Below, piece after piece: positions 34,464-42,179 of a stretch of 64,000 nucleotides of DNA (the first letter of the stretch is position 1; every line of letters begins with the position of its first letter). A model generated the notes under the pieces. It made no database searches, was not told where the DNA came from, and saw only the letters and a program-made list of their open reading frames with translations. The stretch lies in contig NZ_CP085839.1 in NCBI RefSeq assembly GCF_020715565.1, positions 2,232,001 through 2,296,000 on the forward strand, read 5' to 3'. This DNA is from Nocardioides sp. Kera G14. Its GTDB lineage: Bacteria > Actinomycetota > Actinomycetes > Propionibacteriales > Nocardioidaceae. The position numbers and the translations under genes were made by a program.

Positions 34464-35008
34464 TGCCGCTCTCCCTCGTTGATTCCAAGCCCGCGCTCAT
34501 CGTGATCGACCTCCAGGCCGGCATCGTCGGCATCGGTGTGCCCGGCACGGCCGAGGTCATCGCACGCTCCGCCACGTTGGCTGACGCGTTCCGCGCCGCC
34601 GGCCACCCCGTCGTCCTCGTCCGGGTCACCCACGGCGTGCCCGGCCGCTCCGACCGCAACCCGGCCGGCGGCGGCCGCGTCCTTCCGGAGGCTGCCCTGC
34701 CGATCGTGCCCGAGCTGGGCGAGGGGGACGTCGTCATCCAGAAGCAGAGCCACGGGGCCTTCCACGGCACGCCGCTGGAGTCGTGGCTCGCCGAGCGCGG
34801 CGTGACGCAGGTGTTCCTCACCGGTGTGGCCACCGGCACGGGCGTCGAGGCCACCGGCCGTGAAGCACTCGCCCGCGGCCTCAACGTCGTCACGGTGATC
34901 GACGCGATGGCCGACTCCGATCCCGAGATCCACGACTTCGTGGTGTCGAAGGTCTTCCCCAAGTGGTCGGAGACCGCCACGACGGACGAGGTCCTCGCGG
35001 CGCTCTGA
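34463..35008 (+). CDS. Isochorismatase-fold hydrolase homologue lacking the usual Cys
   Basis: 181 residues of the cysteine-hydrolase/isochorismatase fold. Asp (VIDLQ) and Lys (IQKQSHGAFHG) of the catalytic triad are present, but where family members read roughly GVATxxCVxxTxR this protein has GVATGTGVEATGREA, so Gly occupies the nucleophile position. Cys-dependent amidase activity is therefore unlikely; isochorismatase proper does not need it. ATG 34463 shares one base with the MFS stop (TGATG). Ends at a strong bidirectional terminator. Confidence 0.85.
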   Translation: MPLSLVDSKPALIVIDLQAGIVGIGVPGTAEVIARSATLADAFRAAGHPVVLVRVTHGVPGRSDRNPAGGGRVLPEAALPIVPELGEGDVVIQKQSHGAFHGTPLESWLAERGVTQVFLTGVATGTGVEATGREALARGLNVVTVIDAMADSDPEIHDFVVSKVFPKWSETATTDEVLAAL

Positions 35009-35037
35009 GCGCTCGGGGTCGACGTACGAAATCGAAG

Positions 35038-35065
35038 AAGGCCCCCGCCAACCGGCGGGGGCCTT
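35038..35065. terminator. Bidirectional terminator between isochorismatase-fold gene and tsf
   Basis: AAGGCCCCCGCC-AACC-GGCGGGGGCCTT, a perfect 12-base stem and 4-base loop, with A-rich 5' and T-ending 3' flanks. It separates the plus-strand cassette (stop 35008) from tsf on the minus strand (stop 35087), and so also ends the rpsB-tsf transcript before pyrH. Confidence 0.85.
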
Positions 35066-35086
35066 CCTACGTTGGGGTGCCTGGCG

Positions 35087-35896
35087 TCAGGCGCCGACCT
35101 CGAAGCGGGCGAAACGGGTCACCTGCGTGTTGGCGGCGTCGAGCACCTGCTTGACGGACTTCTTGGCCTCGAAGACCGACTCCTGATCGAGCAGGACGAT
35201 CTCCTTGAAGAAGGCGCCGATGCGACCCTCGACGATCTTGGCGACGGCAGCCTCGGGCTTGCCCTCCTCGAGCGTCTTCTTGGTCAGGACGTTCTTCTCC
35301 GCCTCGACGACGTCCGCGGGGACCTCGTCGCTGGTGAGGTACTGCGCCTTGAGCGCGGCAGCCTGCTGGGCGGCCTGCTTGGCGGCAGCCTCGTCACCCG
35401 TGTACTCGACGAGGACGCCGAGGGCCGGGGGAAGGTCGGAGGCCTTCTTGTGGAGGTAGACCGTGGTCGTGCCCTCGAAGTACGCGACCTCGCCGAGCTC
35501 GATCTTCTCGCCGATGGTGATGGCGAGCTCCTGGACGACCTCGCCCACGGTCTTGTCGCCGAGCGAGACGGCCTTGAGTGCCTCGGCGTCGCCGACCTTG
35601 TTCGCGTTGGCGGCGTCAGCGATGGCCTGGGCGGCGTTGACGAAGGCCTCGTTCTTGGCGACGAAGTCCGTCTCGGCCTTGAGGCTGATCAGGGCGCTGC
35701 CCGAGGCAGCCACAAGGCCGGCGGAGGCCTCACGCTCGGCGCCACGGGCGGCAGCCTTGGCGGCACCCTTGACCCGGAGGAGCTCGACGGCCTTGTCGAA
35801 GTCGCCGTCGGTCTCGTCGAGCGCCTTCTTGCAGTCCATCATTCCGGCCTGCGTCAGCTCGCGGAGCTTCTTGACGTCGGCAGCGGTGTAAGCCAT
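35087..35896 (-). CDS. tsf: Elongation factor Ts
   Basis: 269 residues. The diagnostic N-terminus ([22 protein letters not shown]) and the core segment [19 protein letters not shown] are present. It exchanges GDP for GTP on EF-Tu. ATG 35896; follows rpsB by 54 bases in the conserved rpsB-tsf operon. Confidence 0.97.
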   Translation of the reverse strand: MAYTAADVKKLRELTQAGMMDCKKALDETDGDFDKAVELLRVKGAAKAAARGAEREASAGLVAASGSALISLKAETDFVAKNEAFVNAAQAIADAANANKVGDAEALKAVSLGDKTVGEVVQELAITIGEKIELGEVAYFEGTTTVYLHKKASDLPPALGVLVEYTGDEAAAKQAAQQAAALKAQYLTSDEVPADVVEAEKNVLTKKTLEEGKPEAAVAKIVEGRIGAFFKEIVLLDQESVFEAKKSVKQVLDAANTQVTRFARFEVGA

Positions 35897-35950
35897 GGAT
35901 GTTCCTTTACTGGAGTACGTCGGTGTACGTGCTGTGAAAGGTGACGCTGA

Positions 35951-36796
35951 TCAGGCCTGAGCGTCGGCCGCGGGGGCCTCAGCCGCAGGAACCTCGGTCG
36001 CCTCAGCGGTCGGAGCCTCGGTCGCCTCGGCGGCCGGGGTCTCGAGAAGCTCGCGCTCCCACTCGGCGAGAGGCTCAGCGGCCTCACCCTCGGCGGTCTT
36101 GGCACCGGAGCGGGCGATGAGGCCCTCGGCCACGGCGTCCGCGACCACGCGGGTCAGCAGGCCGACAGCGCGGATGGCGTCGTCGTTACCCGGGATCGGG
36201 AAGTCGACGTCGTCCGGGTCGCAGTTGGAGTCGAGGATCGCGATGATCGGGATGCGCAGCTTGCGCGCCTCCTCGACGGCGAGGTGCTCCTTGTTGGTGT
36301 CGACGATCCAGATCGCGGACGGGGTACGACCCATGTCACGCAGACCACCGAGCGTCTTGGAGAGCTTGTCCTTCTCGCGACGCATCTGGAGGAGCTCCTT
36401 CTTCGTGCGGCCCGAACCGGCCACGTCGTCGAAGTCGAGCTCCTCGAGCTCCTTCATGCGGTTGATCCGCTGGTGCACGGTGGAGAAGTTGGTGAGCATG
36501 CCGCCGAGCCAACGCTGGTTGACGTAGGGCTGACCCACACGGGTCGCCTGCTCGGCGATGGCCTCCTGGGCCTGCTTCTTGGTGCCGACGAAGAGGATGG
36601 TGCCGCCCTTGGCGACCGTCTCCTTGATGAAGGCGTAGCTGCGGTCGATGTAGGCCAGCGACTGCTGCAGGTCGATGATGTAGATGCCGTTGCGCTCGGT
36701 GACGATGAAGCGCTTCATCTTGGGGTTCCAGCGACGGGTCTGGTGCCCGAAGTGGACGCCGCTCTCAAGGAGCTGGCGCATGGTCACGACTGCCAT
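35951..36796 (-). CDS. rpsB: 30S ribosomal protein S2
   Basis: 281 residues. [20 protein letters not shown], then [12 protein letters not shown] and [17 protein letters not shown] are S2 hallmarks. Residues after about 245 form an Ala/Glu/Pro/Thr-rich tail of the type seen in actinobacterial S2 proteins. ATG 36796 is preceded by GCAGGAGACAGCC; longer in-frame extensions lack such a site. Confidence 0.97.
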   Translation of the reverse strand: MAVVTMRQLLESGVHFGHQTRRWNPKMKRFIVTERNGIYIIDLQQSLAYIDRSYAFIKETVAKGGTILFVGTKKQAQEAIAEQATRVGQPYVNQRWLGGMLTNFSTVHQRINRMKELEELDFDDVAGSGRTKKELLQMRREKDKLSKTLGGLRDMGRTPSAIWIVDTNKEHLAVEEARKLRIPIIAILDSNCDPDDVDFPIPGNDDAIRAVGLLTRVVADAVAEGLIARSGAKTAEGEAAEPLAEWERELLETPAAEATEAPTAEATEVPAAEAPAADAQA

Positions 36797-37153
36797 GATG
36801 GCTGTCTCCTGCTCTGTTCTCAGTTGTCTGCCCGCGGGCGGGTGCCCGTGAGCCCTAGCGCCTGCGCGCAGCCGAACCCTCCGTAGGTGCTGCCTGGAGG
36901 GACTGACGGCTGTCGCGGTCTGTGCCTTCCCAAGTCGTTCGGAGAGGCGGGTGCAGGCGCGCGAAGTCAACCCGTGAAGGTTGCGACGTCAAGCGTAGAC
37001 GCAGGCGCGCTCCGCACGCGAATCCCGCGGGACCCTCATCACACCGGTCACAGGACGGGCCGGCCGCTCTCCCCGTACGTCGCCCCGGCAGCGCTCTCCA
37101 CAGGAGGGTCTGCTTCGCCGCGGGGCGACGGAAGCGCGTCAGAGGATCGGTGC
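36797..37153. other. Divergent intergenic region upstream of rpsB and M23 peptidase gene (no gene seen)
   Basis: 357 bases without a convincing coding region. It must hold the rpsB leader and promoter on the minus strand and the M23 gene promoter on the plus strand. I could not assign confident -35/-10 elements, and saw no tRNA or recognisable riboswitch fold by eye. Confidence 0.6.
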
Positions 37154-37822
37154 ATGCCACGTGTCACCGCCACCCCGGTCCGGCTCTCCGCTCTGTTCAC
37201 TCTCGTGGTCGTCGTCCAGTGGGCCTGCTCATCGGGAGCAGCCCGAGCGGGCGGGGAGCCGGACCCGGGTGGCGTGTGGCCGCTCTCGCCGACGCCGTCC
37301 GTGGTGCACGGCTTCGACCCTCCGTCGGTCGAGTGGGGCGCAGGCCATCGTGGCGTGGACCTGGCAGGGTCGGTCGGCCAGCAGGTGCATGCCGCGGTCG
37401 CCGGGACGGTCAGCTTCGCGGGATCGATCGCCGGCAAGCCGGTGGTCGTCGTCGATGAGGGTGAGACCCGGACGACGTACGAGCCGGTGGTGGCGTCCGT
37501 GGCTGTGGGTGACTTAGTGGCGGGAGGCGCCGTGATCGGCACACTGGCCGCGCTCTTCTCCCACTGCTCCCCCGCCGCGTGCCTGCACTGGGGACTGATC
37601 CGAAACAGCGACGACGTCTACCTCGACCCGCTCACGCTGGTCGGAGCCGTGGAGGTCCGACTGCTGCCGCTGTGGCGGGAGCTGCCTGCCGACTCCGGCC
37701 CGGCCCCGACCTCAGGCGCGCGGGTGCGCCTGCTGGAACGCGCGTCGCAACCGGTCGGTGCTCACGTGCGTGTACAGCTGGGTGGTGGCCAGCGACGCGT
37801 GCCCCAGAAGCTCCTGGACTGA
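37154..37822 (+). CDS. M23-family (LytM) peptidase-like exported protein
   Basis: 222 residues. An N-terminal hydrophobic segment (RLSALFTLVVVVQWACSSG) is followed by the LytM core with AGHRGVDLAG (HxxxD zinc site) and SPAACLHWGL, where the usual HxH is CxH. Proteins with this CLHWG form commonly sit upstream of rpsB in actinobacteria, so this is a lineage trait. Predicted role: cell-wall peptide binding or cleavage. ATG 37154 was chosen because it starts the signal sequence. The last 111 bases overlap the xerC gene on the opposite strand. Confidence 0.85.
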   Translation: MPRVTATPVRLSALFTLVVVVQWACSSGAARAGGEPDPGGVWPLSPTPSVVHGFDPPSVEWGAGHRGVDLAGSVGQQVHAAVAGTVSFAGSIAGKPVVVVDEGETRTTYEPVVASVAVGDLVAGGAVIGTLAALFSHCSPAACLHWGLIRNSDDVYLDPLTLVGAVEVRLLPLWRELPADSGPAPTSGARVRLLERASQPVGAHVRVQLGGGQRRVPQKLLD

Positions 37823-38665
37823 GCGCAGGTCGGCGCCGCCCTCGAGGAGATGGGTGGCGGCGGTGTGGCGCAGCCCGTGGGGACCGATGTCCGGCGCACC
37901 CGGTACGTCGGCGATGCGGCGATGCACAAGGGTCCGGACTGCACGCGGGTCGATCCGCCTTCCGCGCGCACCCAGGAAGAGGGCGCCGGCCGCTCCTGGG
38001 GCGACGAGCTGCGGTCGACCGCGGACCAGCCAGGAGTCGAGCGCAGCCGCGGCAGGGCCGCCGTAGGGGACGCTGCGCTCCTTCCTGCCCTTGCCGAGGA
38101 CGCGGAGCACGCGCCGGTCGTGGTCGACATCGTCGACGTCGAGACCGACGAGCTCGCCGACCCGGATACCGGTCGCATAGAGCAGTTCGAGCATGGCCAC
38201 GTCGCGGAGGCCCATCGCGCTGCCGTCATCGGCGAGCTCGGCGGCCGCCCGGATCAGGTCCTCGGCCTCGTCGACCCGCAGGACCGGCGGCAGTGTGCGA
38301 TGGGCCTTCGGGGATCCGAGGGTCGAGCCGACGTCCCTGCCGATCCGTCCCGTTCTGGCGAGCCAGGCCGTGAAGACGCGCGCGGCCGTCGCTCGTCGGG
38401 AGAGTGTGGTGCGCGCCTGGCCGAGTGACTGCTGCTTGGCGAGCCAACTGCGGAGCGTCCGCAGGTCGAGCTCGGCGATGTCGCTGTGGCCCAGGCGGGC
38501 GGCGTGCTCGAGAAGTCCGGCGATGTCTCCCAGGTAGGCACGGACCGAGTGCGGCGTCAGGTCGCGTTCCTTGGTGAGGTGGCACTCGTAGTCGCCGAGC
38601 AGGCGCGCGAAGGACTCGGGCAGCGCGTCGGTGACGCCTGTCGTCCCTCCTGCCACATCGGTCAC
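37712..38665 (-). CDS. xerC: Tyrosine recombinase XerC
   Basis: 317 residues. The N-terminal SAM-like core-binding domain (CHLTKERDLTPHSVRAYLGDI) and catalytic domain residues are complete: R168 (TGIRVGEL), K192 (GKGRKERSVP), H263 and R266 (HGLRHTAATHLL), H289 (LGHASL) and Y298 (TQLYTHV). It resolves chromosome dimers at dif with XerD. Downstream of dprA in the conserved yraN-yifB-dprA-xerC order; the 3' end overlaps the convergent M23 gene. Confidence 0.94.
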   Translation of the reverse strand: MTDVAGGTTGVTDALPESFARLLGDYECHLTKERDLTPHSVRAYLGDIAGLLEHAARLGHSDIAELDLRTLRSWLAKQQSLGQARTTLSRRATAARVFTAWLARTGRIGRDVGSTLGSPKAHRTLPPVLRVDEAEDLIRAAAELADDGSAMGLRDVAMLELLYATGIRVGELVGLDVDDVDHDRRVLRVLGKGRKERSVPYGGPAAAALDSWLVRGRPQLVAPGAAGALFLGARGRRIDPRAVRTLVHRRIADVPGAPDIGPHGLRHTAATHLLEGGADLRSVQELLGHASLATTQLYTHVSTDRLRRAFQQAHPRA

Positions 38666-38674
38666 ACGGCCACT

Positions 38675-39817
38675 CTAGGCCGAACGCGCCCGTCCAGCCT
38701 CGGACAAGCACCACCCGCCGGCGTCCTGTCGCACGAGCCCGCGGTCCGCGAGGCGCCCGATCGACCCTTGGGCATCGACGATCCCGATGCCCGCCGTCAG
38801 GGCGATCCTGCGCAGCTCCTGCGGTCGTCCCCACGGGACGGCCTCGAGCAACTGGCGGTCGTGCCAGGTCAACCGGTCGACGAGCTTCTCCGGAGCGCGG
38901 GGCTCCTCGAGCAGTGACGAGCCGGTCGGGTCGATCACCTCGAGCACCTCCGCGCCCGTCGAGGCCAGCACGGCACCGCCGGAGCGGATCAACTCGTGGG
39001 TGCCGCGGGAGACGGCGGATGACGTCGGCCCCGGCACGGCGAGCACGTGACGCGAGAGCCGCGCCGCCCAGCGGGCGGTGCTCAGCGCCCCGCTCCGGAT
39101 GTCTGCCTCGACGACGAGGGTTCCGACCGCGAGCGCGGCGATGACGCGGTTGCGGGAGAGGAAGCGCTGCCGCATCGGGGCCGTCCCTGGTGCCAACTCC
39201 GAGATCAGCGCGCCGGTCTCCGCGGCACGCTCGATCAGGGCACTGTTGCCGATCGGATAGGCCCGGTCGAGGCCATGGGCGAGGGCGACGATCGTCCGGC
39301 CGCCGACGGCGAGCGCGTTACGGTGTGCCGCCTCGTCGATGCCATAGGCCCCGCCGGAGACCACGACCCACCCGGCACTCGCGCATTCCGCCGAGATCAT
39401 CCCGGAGGCCTGCGTGCCGTAGGTGGTCGAGGCACGGGAGCCGACGATGGCAAGACGAGGACCCAGGGTGTTCAAGGGCTGTCCCTTCACCCAGAGGCCG
39501 AGAGGCACGCCTCCGCAGCGCGGATTGGTCGACAGGCCTTCCAGGTCTGCCAACTCACCGGGCCACTCAGAGTCTCCCGGGACGATGAAGCGGGCACCGA
39601 CCTGCGCCGCGTGCTCGAGCACCGCGTCCGGCCGGACCTCCGCCAGTCGCTGGCCGGACTCCGTGAGGACCTCCGGAGCGACGAGCGACTCCTGGACGAG
39701 GGCGAGGGCACCCGCGGCGCCATGGTCCTTGACCAATGCCTCGATCCGCGTGTCACCGGGCTCGAAGATCAGGCTGAGGACGAGACGTGACCGCCAGTCC
39801 TGCTCGCTGGCACTCAT
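38675..39817 (-). CDS. dprA: DNA processing protein DprA
   Basis: 380 residues. The Rossmann-like DprA/Smf core shows LAIVGSRASTTYG, VVSGGAYGIDEAAHRNAL, LAHGLDRAYPIGN, and RFLSRNRVIAALA, followed by a C-terminal winged-helix. It loads RecA on incoming single-stranded DNA during transformation. ATG 39817 overlaps the yifB stop by 4 bases; 9 bases separate it from xerC. Confidence 0.95.
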   Translation of the reverse strand: MSASEQDWRSRLVLSLIFEPGDTRIEALVKDHGAAGALALVQESLVAPEVLTESGQRLAEVRPDAVLEHAAQVGARFIVPGDSEWPGELADLEGLSTNPRCGGVPLGLWVKGQPLNTLGPRLAIVGSRASTTYGTQASGMISAECASAGWVVVSGGAYGIDEAAHRNALAVGGRTIVALAHGLDRAYPIGNSALIERAAETGALISELAPGTAPMRQRFLSRNRVIAALAVGTLVVEADIRSGALSTARWAARLSRHVLAVPGPTSSAVSRGTHELIRSGGAVLASTGAEVLEVIDPTGSSLLEEPRAPEKLVDRLTWHDRQLLEAVPWGRPQELRRIALTAGIGIVDAQGSIGRLADRGLVRQDAGGWCLSEAGRARSA

Positions 39818-41394
39818 CCGACCAACCTCCGCTGCACGACTCCGCTGTTGAGCGCGGCGCCCGTGCGTAGGGCCATCGCGATCCGGACCTCCGACAGCCC
39901 GGGTTCTGCTAGGCCCAGCAGGTCTGCCACCGTCCAGGCGAGCCGGTGGGTTCGAACTGCAGCACGGTTGGTGAAGGTCCCGTCGGACACCGCCATGCGC
40001 AGCTCCCTCTCTGCCTCGCCGGGGAGCGGCCAGCGCTCCCGCAGGGTGGCGCCCGGCACCTCGCTGTTGAGCCGCCAGTCGGTGCCGGCGTACCGGCTGG
40101 CCTGGCGGGCGCGCGCCTCGGCGACCGCGAACCGCATCTCGGCACTCGACCGTGCTGGGGCGAGGCTGTCGCCCTCGCCCGGCGTGGGTGGCTGCAACAG
40201 CCGGGTGATGTCGAGCCGGTCGTAGATCGGGCCCCGGATCCGCTTCTGATAGTTCCGCTTCTCTGCCGCACTGCACTGGCATGAGGCACGACGGTTGCCG
40301 AGGTCGCCGCACGGACACGGGTTGGAGGCCAGCACGATCATCGCGCGGGCCGGCAGGTGGAGGGTCTCCTCCATCCGGGAGACGCAGATCTCGCCACTCT
40401 CCATCGGCTCGCGGAGTGCATCGATGGCGTCGGTCTGGAAGAGCGGGAACTCGTCCAGGAAGACGACTCCACCGTGGGCGAGACTCAACTGGCCCGGAGA
40501 GACCTTTCCCGATCCGCCCCCGACCAGGGCGCCCTTGCTCGCATCGTGGTGCGGGGCGGCGTACGGCGGCCGCCGGACCAACCCTTCACTCGGGTCGAGG
40601 CGACCGGCGAGTGAGCGGAGCGCCATCAGCTCGACGGCGGTGTCGTGGTCCAGGTCCGGGAGGATGCCGGGGATGCGCTCGGCCAGCGAGGTCTTGCCGC
40701 ATCCCTTCGCTCCGCTCAGCAGGATGTGATGACCGCCTGCCGCGGCCACCTCGATCGCGAACTTCGCGTCGTCGAGACCACGCAGGTCCGCCATGTCGAG
40801 GTCGTCGAGCCGGTGCTGGCCGCGCCAGCCGAGGAACCCGCCCTTGCCGAGCGGAGGGACGACGGGCGCCCAGGGCACCTCGTCACCGTTGAGCTCGGCG
40901 ACGACCTGCGCCAGTGACCGCAGGCCCAGGACCTCGACGCCGGCGACCATCGCCGCCTCTGCGGCCTGCGGCTCCGGAACGATCACGCGATGGACGCCCT
41001 GGCGCTCTGCGGCGAGGACCATCGGGAGCACACCCGCCACGGAGCGCAGACCGCCGTCGAGGCTCAGCTCACCGATGAGTGCGGTGCCCGAGAGGGACCC
41101 CGGCGGCACGACGCCCGTTGCAGCCAGCACGGAGATCGCCATCGCAAGGTCGTAGTGGGTGCCGAACTTCGGCAGATCGGCCGGAGACAGCAGGATGGTG
41201 ACACGCTGACTCGTCGGCCACTCGAGCCCACTGTTCTGCACGGCCATCCGCGACCGATCCCGGCCCTCGTTGAGCATCGCGTCGGCGCGGCCGACGATCG
41301 TCGTCCCGGGCGTGCCGGAGGAGACGTCGGCCTGGAGGTCGACCAGCTGGCCGAGTGCGCCCAGCAGGGCAACGCCATGGACGCGTGCGAACAT
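39814..41394 (-). CDS. YifB-family Mg-chelatase-like AAA ATPase (ComM-like)
   Basis: 526 residues. N-terminal Lon-protease-like fold (FARVHGVALLGALGQLVDLQ, GELSLDGGLRSV), then an AAA+ domain with Walker A LLSGAKGCGKTS, Walker B GGVVFLDEFP and the Cys-rich SNPCPCGDLGNRRASCQC zinc-like region. The homologue ComM is a helicase for branch migration in natural transformation, fitting its partner dprA. ATG 41394 shares one base with the yraN stop. Confidence 0.93.
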   Translation of the reverse strand: MFARVHGVALLGALGQLVDLQADVSSGTPGTTIVGRADAMLNEGRDRSRMAVQNSGLEWPTSQRVTILLSPADLPKFGTHYDLAMAISVLAATGVVPPGSLSGTALIGELSLDGGLRSVAGVLPMVLAAERQGVHRVIVPEPQAAEAAMVAGVEVLGLRSLAQVVAELNGDEVPWAPVVPPLGKGGFLGWRGQHRLDDLDMADLRGLDDAKFAIEVAAAGGHHILLSGAKGCGKTSLAERIPGILPDLDHDTAVELMALRSLAGRLDPSEGLVRRPPYAAPHHDASKGALVGGGSGKVSPGQLSLAHGGVVFLDEFPLFQTDAIDALREPMESGEICVSRMEETLHLPARAMIVLASNPCPCGDLGNRRASCQCSAAEKRNYQKRIRGPIYDRLDITRLLQPPTPGEGDSLAPARSSAEMRFAVAEARARQASRYAGTDWRLNSEVPGATLRERWPLPGEAERELRMAVSDGTFTNRAAVRTHRLAWTVADLLGLAEPGLSEVRIAMALRTGAALNSGVVQRRLVG

Positions 41395-41762
41395 CAGAGC
41401 AGTCCCTTCACGTGATCGATCCGCGCCTCGCCCCGCCTCGGCCGGACGATGGCCACGACGTCCACCCGGATGCCGGGTGGGCGCAGGCCATGGTCGAGTG
41501 CCCACCGGGCGCCGAGACGTCGCAGTCGCTCGAGCTTGGCCGGGGTCACGGCCTCGTGCGGAGTACCGCACCACAGCCCGCTTCGGGTCTTGACCTCACA
41601 TGCCACCAGGTCGGGTCCGTCGCGGAGAACGAGGTCGAGCTCACCCTCGGAGCATCGCCAGTTGCGATCGAGCAGGACCATGCCCTGCTTCACGAGGGTC
41701 TCCTCGGCAAGGTGTTCGCCGAACGCGCCGAGCTCCGTGCGCTGTGCTGCCGTCGATGTCAT
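41394..41762 (-). CDS. YraN/UPF0102 family endonuclease-like protein
   Basis: 122 residues. The PD-(D/E)xK-like core is visible: GEHLAEETLVKQGMVLLDRN, GELDLVLRDGPDLVACEVKTR. The activity is unproven; similarity is to Holliday-junction resolvase-type nucleases. ATG 41762 gives the family's normal length; an in-frame ATG at 41873 would add a Pro/Gly-rich leader not found in the family. Confidence 0.9.
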   Translation of the reverse strand: MTSTAAQRTELGAFGEHLAEETLVKQGMVLLDRNWRCSEGELDLVLRDGPDLVACEVKTRSGLWCGTPHEAVTPAKLERLRRLGARWALDHGLRPPGIRVDVVAIVRPRRGEARIDHVKGLL

Positions 41763-41832
41763 GGGGCCAGCCTCCGGGCCGCCTCCCCCGACGGCGGGCG
41801 TCGGAGGCTTCGGCTGTGGAGAGCCGGGACCC

Positions 41833-41855
41833 GGTCCTAGGACCTGTAGTCCGAA
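41833..41855 (+). promoter_or_regulatory. Palindrome GGTCCTAGGACC plus AGTCCGAA motif, tad-cluster regulatory site A
   Basis: GGTCCTAGGACC (41833-41844) is a perfect 12-base palindrome, followed after TGT by AGTCCGAA (41848-41855). The element lies 111 bases before the small TadE-like gene and closely resembles the element before the tadE gene at 46437-46934, in the same orientation relative to the gene. Confidence 0.5.
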
Positions 41856-41966
41856 AGGCTCATTTTGTGACACATGGGGAGGGAGTTACACGGGACACCC
41901 TTCCGACCGCCGTACGCCGCCGCCTACCGTCCATCACGGGGGCTTGTCTCGGAGGGAGCAACCACA

Positions 41967-42167
41967 ATGCCTGTTCATTCAACTTCTGGGCCGCGAGCAG
42001 CCGCGATCATCGAGGCGGCGCTCGTGGCTCCGCTTCTGGCTGCCATCGTCGTCAGCATCGTGCTGATGGCCGTGATGATGCGGGACGCCCACGCCAGCGC
42101 ATGCCACGACGGGCCGGGGCACACCGTCTACGCCGTCGGCCCGTCTGGCCCGGCCTGCGGCTCGTGA
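41967..42167 (+). CDS. Small TadE-like membrane protein (66 residues)
   Basis: 66 residues from ATG 41967, preceded by GGAGGGAGCAACCACA. SGPRAAAIIEAALVAPLLAAIVVSIVLMAVMM resembles the N-terminal segment of TadE pseudopilins (RGAAxVEFALVxPLL), followed by a Cys-containing short tail (two Cys). The region upstream in the same frame is not convincing coding sequence. It is transcribed opposite to the TadE/TadG genes and is far shorter. It may be a minor pilin-like peptide; function unknown. Confidence 0.6.
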   Translation: MPVHSTSGPRAAAIIEAALVAPLLAAIVVSIVLMAVMMRDAHASACHDGPGHTVYAVGPSGPACGS

Positions 42168-42179
42168 GCTGACGTCCGC

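Noticed and set aside
36797..37153. Riboswitch or tRNA in the rpsB-M23 intergenic region
   Set aside because: No cloverleaf or known riboswitch core could be recognised by eye.
41763..41873. N-terminal extension of the YraN protein
   Set aside because: Pro/Gly-rich leader unlike the family; ATG 41762 gives normal length.
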